Positions 24,411-36,059 of a stretch of DNA of 64,000 nucleotides are shown here, one piece after another. The stretch's first letter is position 1; the number at the start of each line of letters is the position of its first letter. The stretch spans positions 28,660,001 through 28,724,000 of the forward strand of contig NC_135367.1 of the NCBI RefSeq assembly GCF_051622035.1. Direction: 5' to 3'. This stretch comes from Arctopsyche grandis. Taxonomy: Eukaryota; Arthropoda; Insecta; Trichoptera; Hydropsychidae. The notes beneath the pieces were generated by a model. That model did no database searches. It saw only the letters and a program-made list of their open reading frames with translations, and was not told where the DNA came from. Both the position numbers and the translations under genes were made by a program.

Positions 24411-24768
24411 TGTAACTTGATAATATGAGAGAGAGAGTATCTATGTACTGTCTAAGTGCATTCGTGGGTGAACAATAAAAACCCCGGATTAGGCTAACGG
24501 GACTCAGTAAGTACCCGAACAAAGGATACGCTGGAGTTCTCACTGACCTGGGCGATTGTGTGAAGACCTTAAAGCGCCTATATAACAGACACATCAATGG
24601 ATCGGGGAAGCTGCGCTGGGCAACTTGTCCTTTATAAGGAAGTACACACGAGATATCAGATTATTCCGGAATGAACGGTGGATCCGTATGGACCTCTTAA
24701 ATCGATGAATAAATGCTGTAATGTGACTTTGGCCTTTCATTTGTATCCTGACCCACCCCTACCCAACA
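24411..24768 (+). mobile_element. solo LTR, probably Ty3/gypsy-like
   Basis: It starts TGTAACTTG, ends CCTACCCAACA, and is flanked by ATAT on both sides, a 4-bp duplication. A TATA-like TTTATAAGG and an AATAAA (ATGAATAAATGCTG) give the + orientation. Its 3' part matches the LTR at 58494 (reversed). The class is inferred from target site and size, since no internal region is present. Confidence 0.6.
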
Positions 24769-24784
24769 ATATTTTAACCTTTGA

Positions 24785-25345
24785 AGGACGGAGCGTCGAG
24801 ATCAACTGTGTCTCGAACCGGGATCGAATAAGACCCCAGTATTTTTAATCAAAATACAGCTTTTCTCAATACAAATGGGTTCAATATATATCTTATTAAT
24901 CATTTTATACATCAACATAAAAAAGTTTTTGTCCTATAGCAAGTTTTTGACTATTTTTGTATTAAAAAACAACAACACGCATCAACATACAAATTCACAT
25001 AGGTAAGACCAACAGGTGACTGCATGACTCAGTAGCCACGCGCCAAAAGCGACAAAAACAATAGCTTATGAAAATATAGCAATCTCTTTCTCTCGCATTG
25101 ATTCATCGATCAACAAGAATATGCAAAAATACTTTGTTAAACAAAATACTATTTAAATCATACTTTGGAACGTACAAATGTATAAATGTATATTAAATGT
25201 ATCCCTTTTCTAAATCATACAAAATCTATTAAAATAAATTACTTGTAGTTCATTCTAGGAATACCAGAAATATAGTGTGCATAACTTTGAAAACCACATA
25301 GTTATTACGAAAAGCGTAAAAATTGGGGCACTTTCATTAACGAAA
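24785..25345 (+). repeat. family G repeat, copy 2
   Basis: It aligns with the copy at 12181-13345 and lacks its hAT insertion. It starts 16 bp after the solo LTR. It ends at AAAGCGTAAAAATTGGGGC. Confidence 0.7.
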
Positions 25346-27490
25346 ATCTTTGCTTAATCACAACGAGTTCATATAAAGTGCAATGAAGGAATTATTTGAT
25401 GACTTAAATGGGATTTGCCACAGTCGTATTGAATTACATCGATTTCATTCAATTTGGACCATAAAATTCATATTGTATTTCAATCAACCGAAATTTCAAA
25501 TATGACAAAGATTTTCATTGTAGTATACTCATAAAATACACACTTTATATATGTAAGAAAAACTTCTAACATAACCATTGTGTTAGCCATTCCAACACTC
25601 ATTCACACAACAAAGCGAAATATCGTTTAATGAAATATATAACGTACCGCACAATATAAGCATTTCCTCTTTTTTTTAATGAAACTGCTTGAACACAAGT
25701 GAACGAAACGAGATCGCTATTGAGTAGGACGAGCCAATTTTTTTGGCTCGTTTATGAGAAGTGTACGAGTTGAGTTCGTAAATAGAGTGAACGTAAGGGC
25801 CCTCGACTTGTAGGGCTCTCGAGGAAAAATTTTGTACGGTGGCTCCATCATCCCCGATTTATCACCCAATAAACCCACTTAACAGCATCGAACCAATATA
25901 AAATTATGGCCCAATTCTTTGTCCAGATATGCCTCGAGCCTTTTACGGGGCCGTAATTTCAACTCGTTCGCTGATAGGGACGACGACTTTAAAAGAACCG
26001 TTAAATTTTACACTAACTTCTAACTGCCGTCGCTTTCGTACTTGAAATATCTCTGAAGATACATCTATTAAATTTCATATCTGTTTTACATTCATATCTA
26101 TGTATTTTGATCGCTCAGACCAGACTTGAAACCAATATAAGTTTCAATATATCATTATGAGGCTATTGTACATACATATATATTATAATAAATGGACGTT
26201 CAATTGATTTAGATAATCAGTCACTGACTAGTTGACTATTTATCAATAAAATTCTTAAAATAAAAATCAATTTACTGACCGTTCATATGTGGCACTTTGG
26301 CACTCGATCCTTATATATACATCTCACATATACATAAAATATATAATACTTCAATTACACTAAACATAAACAAAAAATACGTTTTTCACTTACCAGAGCG
26401 AAAACTAATCAATCATTACTAAATTTGAACCATTAAATTCGAATTTTACCAAGATATTTATCGACTTTTTTATCGTTCATGAGATAAAAGCGCTTAAAAA
26501 TGCAATTTTTTTAACTAAAAATATAATATTGCTGAGCTAAAAATCAGTATTGAAATCAATATTCTTTAAAATGCGTATAATTAATTAAATTTATATAGAA
26601 ATTATTATAATTAATTATCTATAGAAAATATATTCGCACCTTTACAAGTACATAACATACATATGTATATGTATGTATATCACAACGAAAACTACCTAAT
26701 GATCATCAATTGTATATAACAATTCGTCATTATATACACAAAGATATTCGTCACAATGTACAATATCATTAATAATACATACATATATGAGTATATTGTA
26801 TTATGATATTCGTCATAGATTTGCTTTGATTAATATACCTAGTTCTATATAATTTTCCATGTATATTTGTGGATCACTTTGTAACATTTTGAATCAAAAT
26901 TATCAAACTAGATCAAATTATAACATGAAATACTCGGTTTAGTTTCACTCCAAATTAAATTCGATTAAATTTCAGTGCGTATGTATGAGTACGTATATAT
27001 TTTACTAGTAATATGTTCACACGTTTTTACATAGATACACATACAAACAGTTCGTATACGAGTAATCAGATAAAATGTAAATTATTGTTTTGCAACAACT
27101 CCGATATTCGAAAATGTGAACAGCGTTGTTTTAAATCCCGAAAACATTGAAGAGGCAGAGAGAGGCAACAGGGAGGGGTGGTAAAATAAAATCGTAACGA
27201 GTTTTGCGTCAAAGCTCGTTGAGTAAATAAATATGAAATACGATTTCATATTGACATATTTTCCGAGCGCGCAAGCGAGTATCTTTATTGAATTTTCCGT
27301 GGCGAGCGCATGGCCCGCTGATTGATGGGCCGCTGACAAATATTTGAGTGGGAGAATTTCGAGTTTCCCGATAAAGAATTTCCCCGCTTTTCAGACGAGC
27401 TGCGAAATCGATACAGGCGCAATATCCACCCCCTACGTCGTCGATGACCATTTTTGACGAAATATTTATAATTTTCGATTCTTGTTTCAT
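25346..27490. other. intergenic DNA, no gene seen
   Basis: AT-rich with TATG/CATA microsatellites. Somewhat GC-richer patches at 25680-26030 and 27110-27440 hold short frames without recognisable domains. Confidence 0.4.
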
Positions 27491-27602
27491 TATTACTAGC
27501 CTCTTCTTAGCTCACTTTCGATTTTTTCGTCTGACGAAATTTGGGTTCTTATCCACACTCTCCCGATCATTTTCTCGGTTTGGTCATCAATATATTTCAT
27601 TT
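27491..27602 (+). repeat. family A interspersed repeat, copy 4 (partial)
   Basis: TTACTAGCCTCTTCTTAGCT, TTTCGTCTGACGAAATTTGG and CTCGGTTTGGTCATCAATAT match copies at 41521 and 51366. It is 3'-truncated at CATCAATAT. Confidence 0.7.
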
Positions 27603-27629
27603 TATTTTTATTTTTATTTTTTTTACATA

Positions 27630-28047
27630 TCTAATATATAATTTGGAAAGAAACTTTGTATATATGTATGTATGTATGTATCCTTCGTTCGTAGAAATCC
27701 ATGACGTCATCGAACAAATAATTCGCTTTTTCCGATTCAAAGGATTCGAAGTTCCCGGGGAAGTAGGTGCTGAGGGCGAAGCCCTAGGAGGCGCAGCCGC
27801 CGGGAGCGAAGCCCTGGGGAGGGCGAAGCTCTAGGGCTCCACCACTTAGGGGGCGCAGACGTCGGGTGAGACATATATGTTTGTTTGTTCGTGACAATTA
27901 ATTTAATAAAAAAAACAAATGAGTATTCAAATAAATTTATATAAAATAAAACTATTCAAATAAACTTAATAAAATGTTTACTATTAGATTAGTCACGTTT
28001 AAGCGGTTTATATTACAAATACTGAACGAAGCCGGGTAATACAGCTA
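27630..28047 (+). mobile_element. Helitron-like element H, longest copy
   Basis: It begins TCTAATATATAATTTGG and ends GAAGCCGGGTAATACAGCTAG before TATA, fitting 5'-TC and CTAG-3' ends. It contains a GC-rich block at 27750-27850 with repeated GGCGAAGCCCT units. Related copies are at 30094, 49570 and 56608. Confidence 0.55.
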
Positions 28048-28049
28048 GT

Positions 28050-28275
28050 ATATGTACATATTAGCAGGAAAACTTAGCATGCTGACCCCAATGCGCCTTC
28101 TTGGACAACTAATTACAAACAATGCAACATTTTATTATTACATAAATCATTGTATTTCCAGAAGCTGAAGAACACGAAATAACAATTAATTACAGAATTA
28201 ATCCATCGAGACATCTATGGATTTAGATTTTGTACATAATTTTTAAAAATTATACACACAATAAATACAGAAGAT
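28050..28275 (-). mobile_element. SINE-B body, head missing
   Basis: It shares TGACCCCAATGCGCCTTCTT, TCCAGAAGCTGAAGAACACG and AATAAATACAGAAGATTTTT with the full copy at 63080. It begins next to the 3' end of the Helitron-like copy. Confidence 0.65.
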
Positions 28276-29395
28276 TTTTGATGATGGTGGAAAATTGGAC
28301 TTTTTCTAAAAATAATGTAATTTATGGTATTGGTTAAGGTACGATAAGATAATTGTATACTAAATACACTACATTTTTACAGTGAACAAGCAATTACACA
28401 ATCTTCTTTATATGTAGTGTAAATTTAAAGTAATCAAATGTATATTTGATTAAGTATAATGTATAACATTAAGTTTCATTTAAAAAATAAAAATAATAAC
28501 CAATGAATATATAAAATAATAAAAACCATAAAAAACTGATACAGAATGTGTTTATGAACAATAAAAAAAGATACAGAAAATATAAGCCAGCTTTCAACTT
28601 GTCAAATAATGGACATAAGTAATACAATACATTGTGAAAAGGCACCTTGAGAGACATCTTACAGGCGACTTTTCCGAGCCTATGAAGCGCTTAAGAGCCC
28701 CGACGATAGTGAAAAGAGTCGGAAAATCACATCGGCGATAATTTCCCGAAGAAAAACTTTCCAACGAACGTTTAGTATCGGCAGTGAACGTAAACTTTTA
28801 CGCGTGCCCGAGATTGTTACATTACGGCCACGGGGAACGGGTTCATGTTTTATTAGCGCTCGTCATATCTCCGAGGGGAGGCTGGCGATAAGGGGTAGGG
28901 ATCGGTGGACCACCCTCGATCTCCCATGACCCTCGTCGGTGCATCGTCTGCGTCTTTGAGACTCTTTTACGGTGAATGGGATGGGTGGGCCTGAACGTAA
29001 ATGTTTCGGTCTCGCAGTATGGAAGGGTCGTAACGGTTTTCTGTTAATAATTTTCACTCTATAATTTTCGCTTAACCCTTACCCTCCCTCTGTAGTAGGA
29101 GCGTCTTTCCGTAAAAGGGACAGTGGGCGCATTTATGGTGCCAGTATAAATTTATATGAGAGCTTAAAAAGTATACCCAAGAAATTCTTTACACATAGTT
29201 CTATTCTCTTCGTACGTATAAATATTCTATTAAAAGCCTCATTCTACGATATAACGATAGTTTGATGGATTATTTTTTTATCTTCAAGCGAAACTTTATG
29301 ATAATTTATAAAATTAAAACTTATTATAAAATTGATCCGAGATTTAACAATACTAATTATAAAGTAAAGTAACGATCGCAAAAATACTTATTTAT
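28276..29395. other. intergenic, includes a GC-richer stretch
   Basis: 28650-29130 is distinctly GC-richer than its surroundings and shows no repeat family or coherent frame. It is a possible regulatory or conserved non-coding stretch. Confidence 0.3.
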
Positions 29396-29470
29396 TTAAA
29401 GTTTGGACCGTTGTAGCATTACAGGAATTTCTAATGCGCCACAATGGTCAAAAATATAACAGAAAAGAAA
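29396..29470 (-). repeat. LINE/SINE tail repeat (family C) fragment
   Basis: GTTTGGACCGTTGTAGCATT and TAATGCGCCACAATGGTC match 33185-33240 and, inverted, 50395-50445. Confidence 0.55.
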
Positions 29471-29507
29471 CACAATAATAACTAAAGAAATTAGACATAA
29501 CAAAAAC

Positions 29508-29514
29508 ATATATG

Positions 29515-29592
<78 letters not shown>
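29508..29592. repeat. (TA)n microsatellite
   Basis: About 85 bp of almost pure alternating TA, interrupted by ATGTATA and ACATA near its left end. The Tyr/Ile-rich frames across it are artefacts. Confidence 0.95.
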
Positions 29593-29598
<6 letters not shown>

Positions 29599-30093
29599 AA
29601 CAAAACATTTAACACAATCATAAAAATAATAAGCTATATAATAGCGGATAATAATAATAATTGCAAATTATAAAAAACAACAAAGAAAGGAATGTCTTAT
29701 AAAAGAAATAAAGTAAAAAGAGAAAAAAATATATATAACCATATGTATACGTATATGTATATGTGCACAGACATCTAAGATAAATATTCAGAATGTTTTA
29801 CACAATCGTAACAAAAATGATCTCCAAAGTATTGGTGAGTAAAATCCAATGATATGACCAAATTAGGTGCTCTTAACCCAGATGACTCAAAAGCAGATGA
29901 AGTAAATATTTGTTCAAGATTCAAGTTCCTGAGACAGCGGTAACAGTAATAATTTCTCCAGAAAAAAATCAGGTTATAATGAATAGTTACATCTTAATTA
30001 TAATTCTAAGATCTTAGAATCACCATTGAATCTTCGGAATGGGAAAAGAAGGAGATGTGTATAGAATTTCAATTATTTTAATAATAATAATAT

Positions 30094-30268
30094 GCTAGTG
30101 GTTTTATCCGGCTTCGCTCGGCATTTGTAATATAATATATGTAAACCGCCTAAACATGGAAATTTAAATATATTATTTAATACATTAAATTTAACGTCAC
30201 GGATTCTACGAATCAAAGCATACATACATACAGGCATACAAAATCCCTTTCGAAATTATATTTTAGAT
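30094..30268 (-). mobile_element. Helitron-like element H, short copy
   Basis: The plus strand starts CTAGTGGTTTTATCCGGCTT and ends TTTCGAAATTATATTTTAGA, the reversed termini of the 27630 copy. It lacks the central GC-rich block. Confidence 0.45.
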
Positions 30269-33149
30269 GTACATATGTATGTATGTTTCCAACCAAAGTA
30301 GTGAATTCAGAATTAAAATAGCACGAATTTAATATTTCAAAACCAATGTTAAATATGTGTAATTCACGAGTGAATAATGACAGTGGCGTCTAAAATTCAA
30401 CAAAATAAACATAATATGCAATGATAACACAGAGCACGTGCATGTACATATGTATTTGGGGTACTTTAATTACTTTTTAGTATGCAAACTGTTGTGACGT
30501 TTGCTTTTTGACGACTGTGACAATTTGGCGAAGGGTCATCGTCACACACAGCGTTCCCTTTTTAAACCTGATTAGCCCATTACCAAGGGACAGGGTGGGG
30601 GAGGGGGGGGGGGTGACGAATAAAAACGCGCATCGCATTGTAGGGGTTAAAACGTGCCGCCGAATACCTAATGCTCTTCGACTGCCAAGTGGCGGGGATG
30701 GAGGACAGCAGGGGGTTGCGGAACGGGCTACTGTTAATTTAATAACCCATCGGCTGCGGGTCCCGTAACTTGCTTAACCTTTACGCTGCGCGAGTTCACT
30801 TGGTGGCTTCCGGTGTGTACACACGCGAGCGCGCGCGCACACAGACTCGAACGTAACACTTTAATCCACTTTGGATTGTAATAAGCGAGTTTTGGTGGCG
30901 TATCAAAGCCCGCCATTCGGACGGGATGATTTTCGGCTGAAAAACTAGTCCATCAGCGTGGGGATGCTATGTGCCGGCTCTCCATCGTGCGAGATTTCGC
31001 ACTGCAATTTTTAGTTAAAGCGTACAATATTAATAATTGGATTGAAACTAGGGCTGTAGAGTTGGAGTCGTGAAGTCGGAGTCGACTCCACTTTTGGATT
31101 AAAATAGAAAAAATATATTTTTATATTTCTACTTAATATTATATTTTTATATAAATAGTTTTGAATAGCTTTAGTTAAAACGGCAAACACACGCCAAAGA
31201 GGACGTTATAATTTCCCAAAGTAATTTGTCCACTTGCATATTCTGTTCCAACTATATAAATTTAAAAAAAATGGGTGGAAACGCGTTCTCAGCTTTTTAG
31301 TTTAGCTCAACAACGCAAATGAATGGGGGTGTAAAAGTTTCGTTATAAGCTCATCCTCATAAACCCTATTTGTGTGTGTGCGTGCGTGCTTATGCACGCA
31401 TAAACATACATATGTACATGCAGTGGCGAACTGGCCATACAAGCGAACATGCCCGATGGCATGTGGGCCCCACTATCTGTTAGAAAATATGGGCCCTCAG
31501 TAAAATTAAATAACTTTTTAACTATTTCATGTGTGTAAAAATTTATAGTACCTAAAGTTTGGGTATTTCAACAAAACAAATTTCTTACGATATACACAAA
31601 CAACTAATACCTGCTTTAACAGCCCAAGAATCGGTTAACTTTTTTATTAGGCTTGAAATGTAAGTTTCAACATTTGCGTGGGCCCTTTTGTCAGGCCCAT
31701 TTCCAACCTCAAGATTATGTATATACCAATACCTATATGTATGTAACAACTGAAATAAAAATGGGAATTAACAAATTTCCGTGAATAATATAAACTGAAT
31801 TGCTTAAAATAATTTTGATAACATTTGATTATACTTCGATGATATAGTAAGTTTTAAATACACAATTTAAAACAGTTTCCGAATATAAAATCTATTCCTA
31901 ATCTAGACACATCCATGTATATAGAAATATACATAAGATAGGGGCCCCCTCCCCGATTTTCGATTAACATTAATTGAAAATATTATGAATTGTTTTCAGG
32001 GACGTAATTTGGGGGGGGGGCATAGGGGGGGGGGCATAGGGGGCCTAAATTAAGGAATAGTGTGAATTTAGAAAATATTATGAATTTAATGATTAATGAG
32101 ATACTATGGATCTATGAATGCAACGTTTATTTCTTATGTATGTTACTTTTGGGTAACTAATAAAATAATCGCTGCTATATGCTTTGAAAAAAAAAAGATT
32201 TTATTATTTCGAAGCAAGTATATTTTGGTTTTTAAGTGGTATGCCTTGGGTAAAATTCTTAGAAATTGTTCATCCTATGGAGCGAATCGTTAGAAAGGTC
32301 CCCTTTACTTTATTTTGTCTCAAAAACAGATGTGTAACTTTTATTTTTCCGAAAGTTCCTATACTTTTTGTTTTCAAGAAAGGTTTTTAATTAATATTTT
32401 ACTGAATCGGTCCAATCACAAATGATTTTATTTCTCGTATTTTTATTTTATTTGCAGACGTCCATTCTCTCACAAAACAACGAATGAGATGATTTAAACT
32501 TCAAGTGTAACGAATTCGGTCCAAAAAAAGTTTTAGTTATTTAATAAAATTGCTTTCTGACCAAAACCTTATCAAATTTAGAACATAAAGAATACAAATA
32601 TAAATTTTTGATACGTTCAGGGGTGTGGTAAAAAAAATTTTTTGACTTTTTTAAGAGGAAAAAATCCCACTTCTGGTTAATTAAATTTAATGATTTTTAT
32701 TTATTTTATTTTCATCACATTGATACAAGGAATTATACATGAAATCGTGAAGAGCACACATATTTAAAGGATCGATTAAAATAGTGGTCGATTAAATCCG
32801 GTAAACTGCCAACAGGTGTAAGCTGTCACTTTCGGTTAACGGGTGTTCACGAAATTTTATATATAACTTGGCATTAGGTTTATAATTCTAGATATGAAAT
32901 GTCAGTTCAATACGCCGAAAAGTTTCCGAGAAAAACATAAAAATACCTCGATCTTATAGGGTAAGAGTACTACTTCCGGTTGAGATAAAATTTTATATAT
33001 ACATATACATATATAAAATAATAAAAAGACACACAGAAATACACACTCAGACACACAGAGCCACACATATTGACCTATATTATGTAAACGTGATCAGTGA
33101 TCGATTCTGAGTTTGAATTTTCACATGATCACAAAACTTTAATTATTGT
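30269..33149. other. intergenic, degraded elements only
   Basis: A GC-richer stretch at 30500-31020 has G-runs and a CGCGAGCGCGCGCGC tract. 31047-31090 carries a GGAGTCG-type repeat. 31940-32050 has G-runs with GGGACGTAATTTGG. No gene was recognised. Confidence 0.35.
31421..31700. mobile_element. possible DNA-transposon remnant
   Basis: It begins CAGTGGCGAACTGGCCATAC, like the ends of some hAT elements, with GGGCCC-rich stretches near both sides. No matching inverted end or target duplication was found. Confidence 0.25.
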
Positions 33150-33605
33150 TATTACTTAATTTATTTATTTATTTATTTATTTAATAGTTTTGGACCATTG
33201 TGGCATTACAGGAAGAACCTAATGCGCCACAATGGCCTACATTTGAAAAGTATATAAAAACAAGTAAACTGTAAATAAAGGAAAAAAGCAAAAGCAGAAA
33301 ACATGGTAAAATAAAATAATAAAAAAAAAGTAACAAAAGGAAAATAATACATCATTCAGAGAGAAAAAAAAATAACAAAAGTGTAAAAATTAAAAATAAA
33401 ATCCATATATCCCATTCTTTGTTTACACTGAACAAAATTAAAATAGTATATAAAAATGTACAAAGGAGAAAGAAAAAGTAAAATAAAATAAAACAAAATA
33501 TGAATAAAAAATAAAATCACAGCGAGGCCCAAATGGAAGAGAGTAGATTAAGATTCCACTCATTCATCACATTCAAATTAAGAAAGTAACGATGAAATTC
33601 AAATT
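33150..33605 (-). mobile_element. LINE 3' end (family C)
   Basis: The minus strand of about 33520-33600 encodes YFLNLNVMNEWNLNLLSSIW, then ASL and a stop. An AT-rich 3' UTR follows, ending in ATGCCACAATGGTCC and a (TAAA)n tail at 33150-33185. The clade is not identified. Confidence 0.55.
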
Positions 33606-34866
33606 ACGTATATATGTACATAAATAAAGTGGAAAGACAGTCGGTAGAAATTAAGTTAATTGATAGTTTTTTAGTGACAAAGTTTGATGGTCGATTTTTG
33701 TTGACCATGTAAAGATTTTGGAAAAAAAAATCTTTTTTTTTGGTTTTTTACATAATATAACTGTGTACATGTATGTTTACTTGAGGTGTGCGTGCATTCG
33801 CACGGCACATTTCAGGTATTATTTCCTAACACATGCGCGCTTTATGTGTCCATGCGTTATTGTTTTTTTTGTACTTGGTTACGTACAGTATGGTTTTTTT
33901 ATTAGAACAGTGATGTGCGGTTGTTCTTGTACGATATTCATGAACAACCGTCTCGTTCTTCGACGAAAGGGTCTCTTAGACTGTATTTGTTGCGGGGTGG
34001 TGGCCTCATGTTGAGGGCTTTAAGGGTCAAATACCTTGATCTTTAAAGCTGGCTTAGAATACATACATCTCGTCTGTTGTACATATATTACATATATACA
34101 GCGTATATATGTTCGTGACATTTACTATCAAGATTCTACTTGCCAATAACGCAGCCCGCAAGCTCATAAGCTATTCACGTGTATATTAAACGCAGCGTAA
34201 AATTATTCACAATGTGCATACATGATAAAGTTATAATATATCGTTGTAAGCGATAGTATAAAGCATAATAGAGTGGTTTAGAAATTTCAATCACCTTTGT
34301 ATGCAGCGCCCCTTAATGTAATTAACGACATCTACGTACTAGTAATAGCCGTGAGGTGCTGGTCGAAACAGGTCCACTGTAATGGCTAAGTTTGATCACA
34401 TCTCCCTTAACCCCTCCCCCCATCCAAAGCCTCCCACTGTCCGCAAATTGCAGTCGATGCAACTTAATTAGTGATTAGCAAGCGTAAATGGGCACGTCAT
34501 ATTGCCATTAATGAATATGAAATCGAATTTGTTTATAATTGTTCCCGAAATTGCTTATCGGTTATTGCAACTACAGGGTAGCTTTTTAGCTCCTGTTAAC
34601 CAGTAGAGTGATCGGCCGAAATCAAAATTTTCTATATGATGAAAGAAACAAATGGTTTCATCAAACTTCCTCACTGTCCATACAGATTTAGGTTTACCAA
34701 ATTAATATTATATTGAACCTTACAGAAATAACAAAATCAGAGTACAAAAGCGTGTCTAACCGTGAGGAAACTCCAGCTATGAGGGATTTATCCTCAAAGC
34801 ATAAGGGATTGACCGGAAAATTATACTATCCGACTTGGTCAGAATGCACTATTATTTTTTACTTTA
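33606..34866. other. intergenic, no gene seen
   Basis: A T-rich 98-codon frame at 33718-34014 shows no domain. 34270-34480 is GC-richer, without a recognisable feature. Confidence 0.35.
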
Positions 34867-34975
34867 TACCAGTAAGGCCTTACAGGTTAACCCCAATGAA
34901 CCTTCCTGGCTAATTACAAACAATGCAGCATTTTTATTACACAAGTCGCTGAATTACGAGACACTGAAAACTCGC
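34867..34975 (-). repeat. SINE-B tail fragment
   Basis: GGTTAACCCCAATGAACCTT and CTAATTACAAACAATGCAGC resemble the SINE-B body at 62705, diverged. Confidence 0.45.
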
Positions 34976-36059
34976 AAACCATCGAAAACGATCCGATATG
35001 GCAACATTGCGTAAAACTGATCGTTTAATTTAATAATACTGTTTGACACGAAAAATGGTTCAGAAACAAGATATTACTTTTCTTATAGATATATGCCCAG
35101 TAAATACGAATCTGGTAATAAAAAATGTTGATTGGCTCGAGATTCGGAGATATATGTGTTTTTTAAATCGCGTGATTTTTCTATATCTTGGTGTTGTTCG
35201 GTCGATGTCTCAAAATCTGTCAATTTCCTATTAAAAATAAATATTGTAATCTTTATTTTGGTATTTTATTTTTCATTTATAGTACTTTCAAATCTCTCTA
35301 AGTAGTCGTCTAGTTCAAATCAAAAGTCAAAAGTATGTATTTTCATTTGGGATTTTTTCCCACTGTTAATACTGTTTTATATTGAGTTTTTTCTATTGAA
35401 ACATGTTTATTAAGATAGTTTTCTGGCTACACTATTTTTTTTTTCGTTTAAAAGGATTAATTGAAAGTGTGCTGAATTTTAAATCGGTAAAATTGCGAAA
35501 CGCTCGTACTAGTATTTACTCGTATTTACACGAATCTGAATTGAATTAATAAGGATAATATACTAACTTGTCTTTATATAAGAATTAAATAAAATTCCAC
35601 TTTAACTATTTTTAAAAAATTTCGAAAAGTCAAAAAAACTGGTAAAAAAATGTCTTTTTATGTCAAACAGACGCTATTTTGCCAAAAAAATAGCGGCTGA
35701 CTTTTCCGTAGTTCGGGCGATTGTAGCATTTATTTGCAGATTACTAAGAGGGTTGCAATCGTGTCAACCAGGGCGTGCCATTTTTTGAGACCCTTCACTT
35801 CATCGGCTTGTAACTTTTTGAATTTTGAATTTTTTCCTTTGATTTTTTTTATGTATTCTTCAAACATTAATAAATATTTGGTAAAATAATGGCTACTAAA
35901 AATATTTTTAGTTTTTTTTATAGCACCTGAAAAAATACCCACAGTTCATGACTATAAACTAGAATACCCCCTTAATTACTGCTCATATTATTTAAATATT
36001 TATCATTCTATTTAATAACTGATTGCATAGCAACTGATCAAGACAAATTGATCATTTAT
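34976..36059. other. AT-rich intergenic DNA, no gene seen
   Basis: No coding or repeat-family signal was recognised between the SINE fragment and the RTE element. Confidence 0.35.

Noticed and set aside
29396-29608. Tyr/Ile-rich frame on -
   Set aside because: It is a translation of the TA microsatellite.
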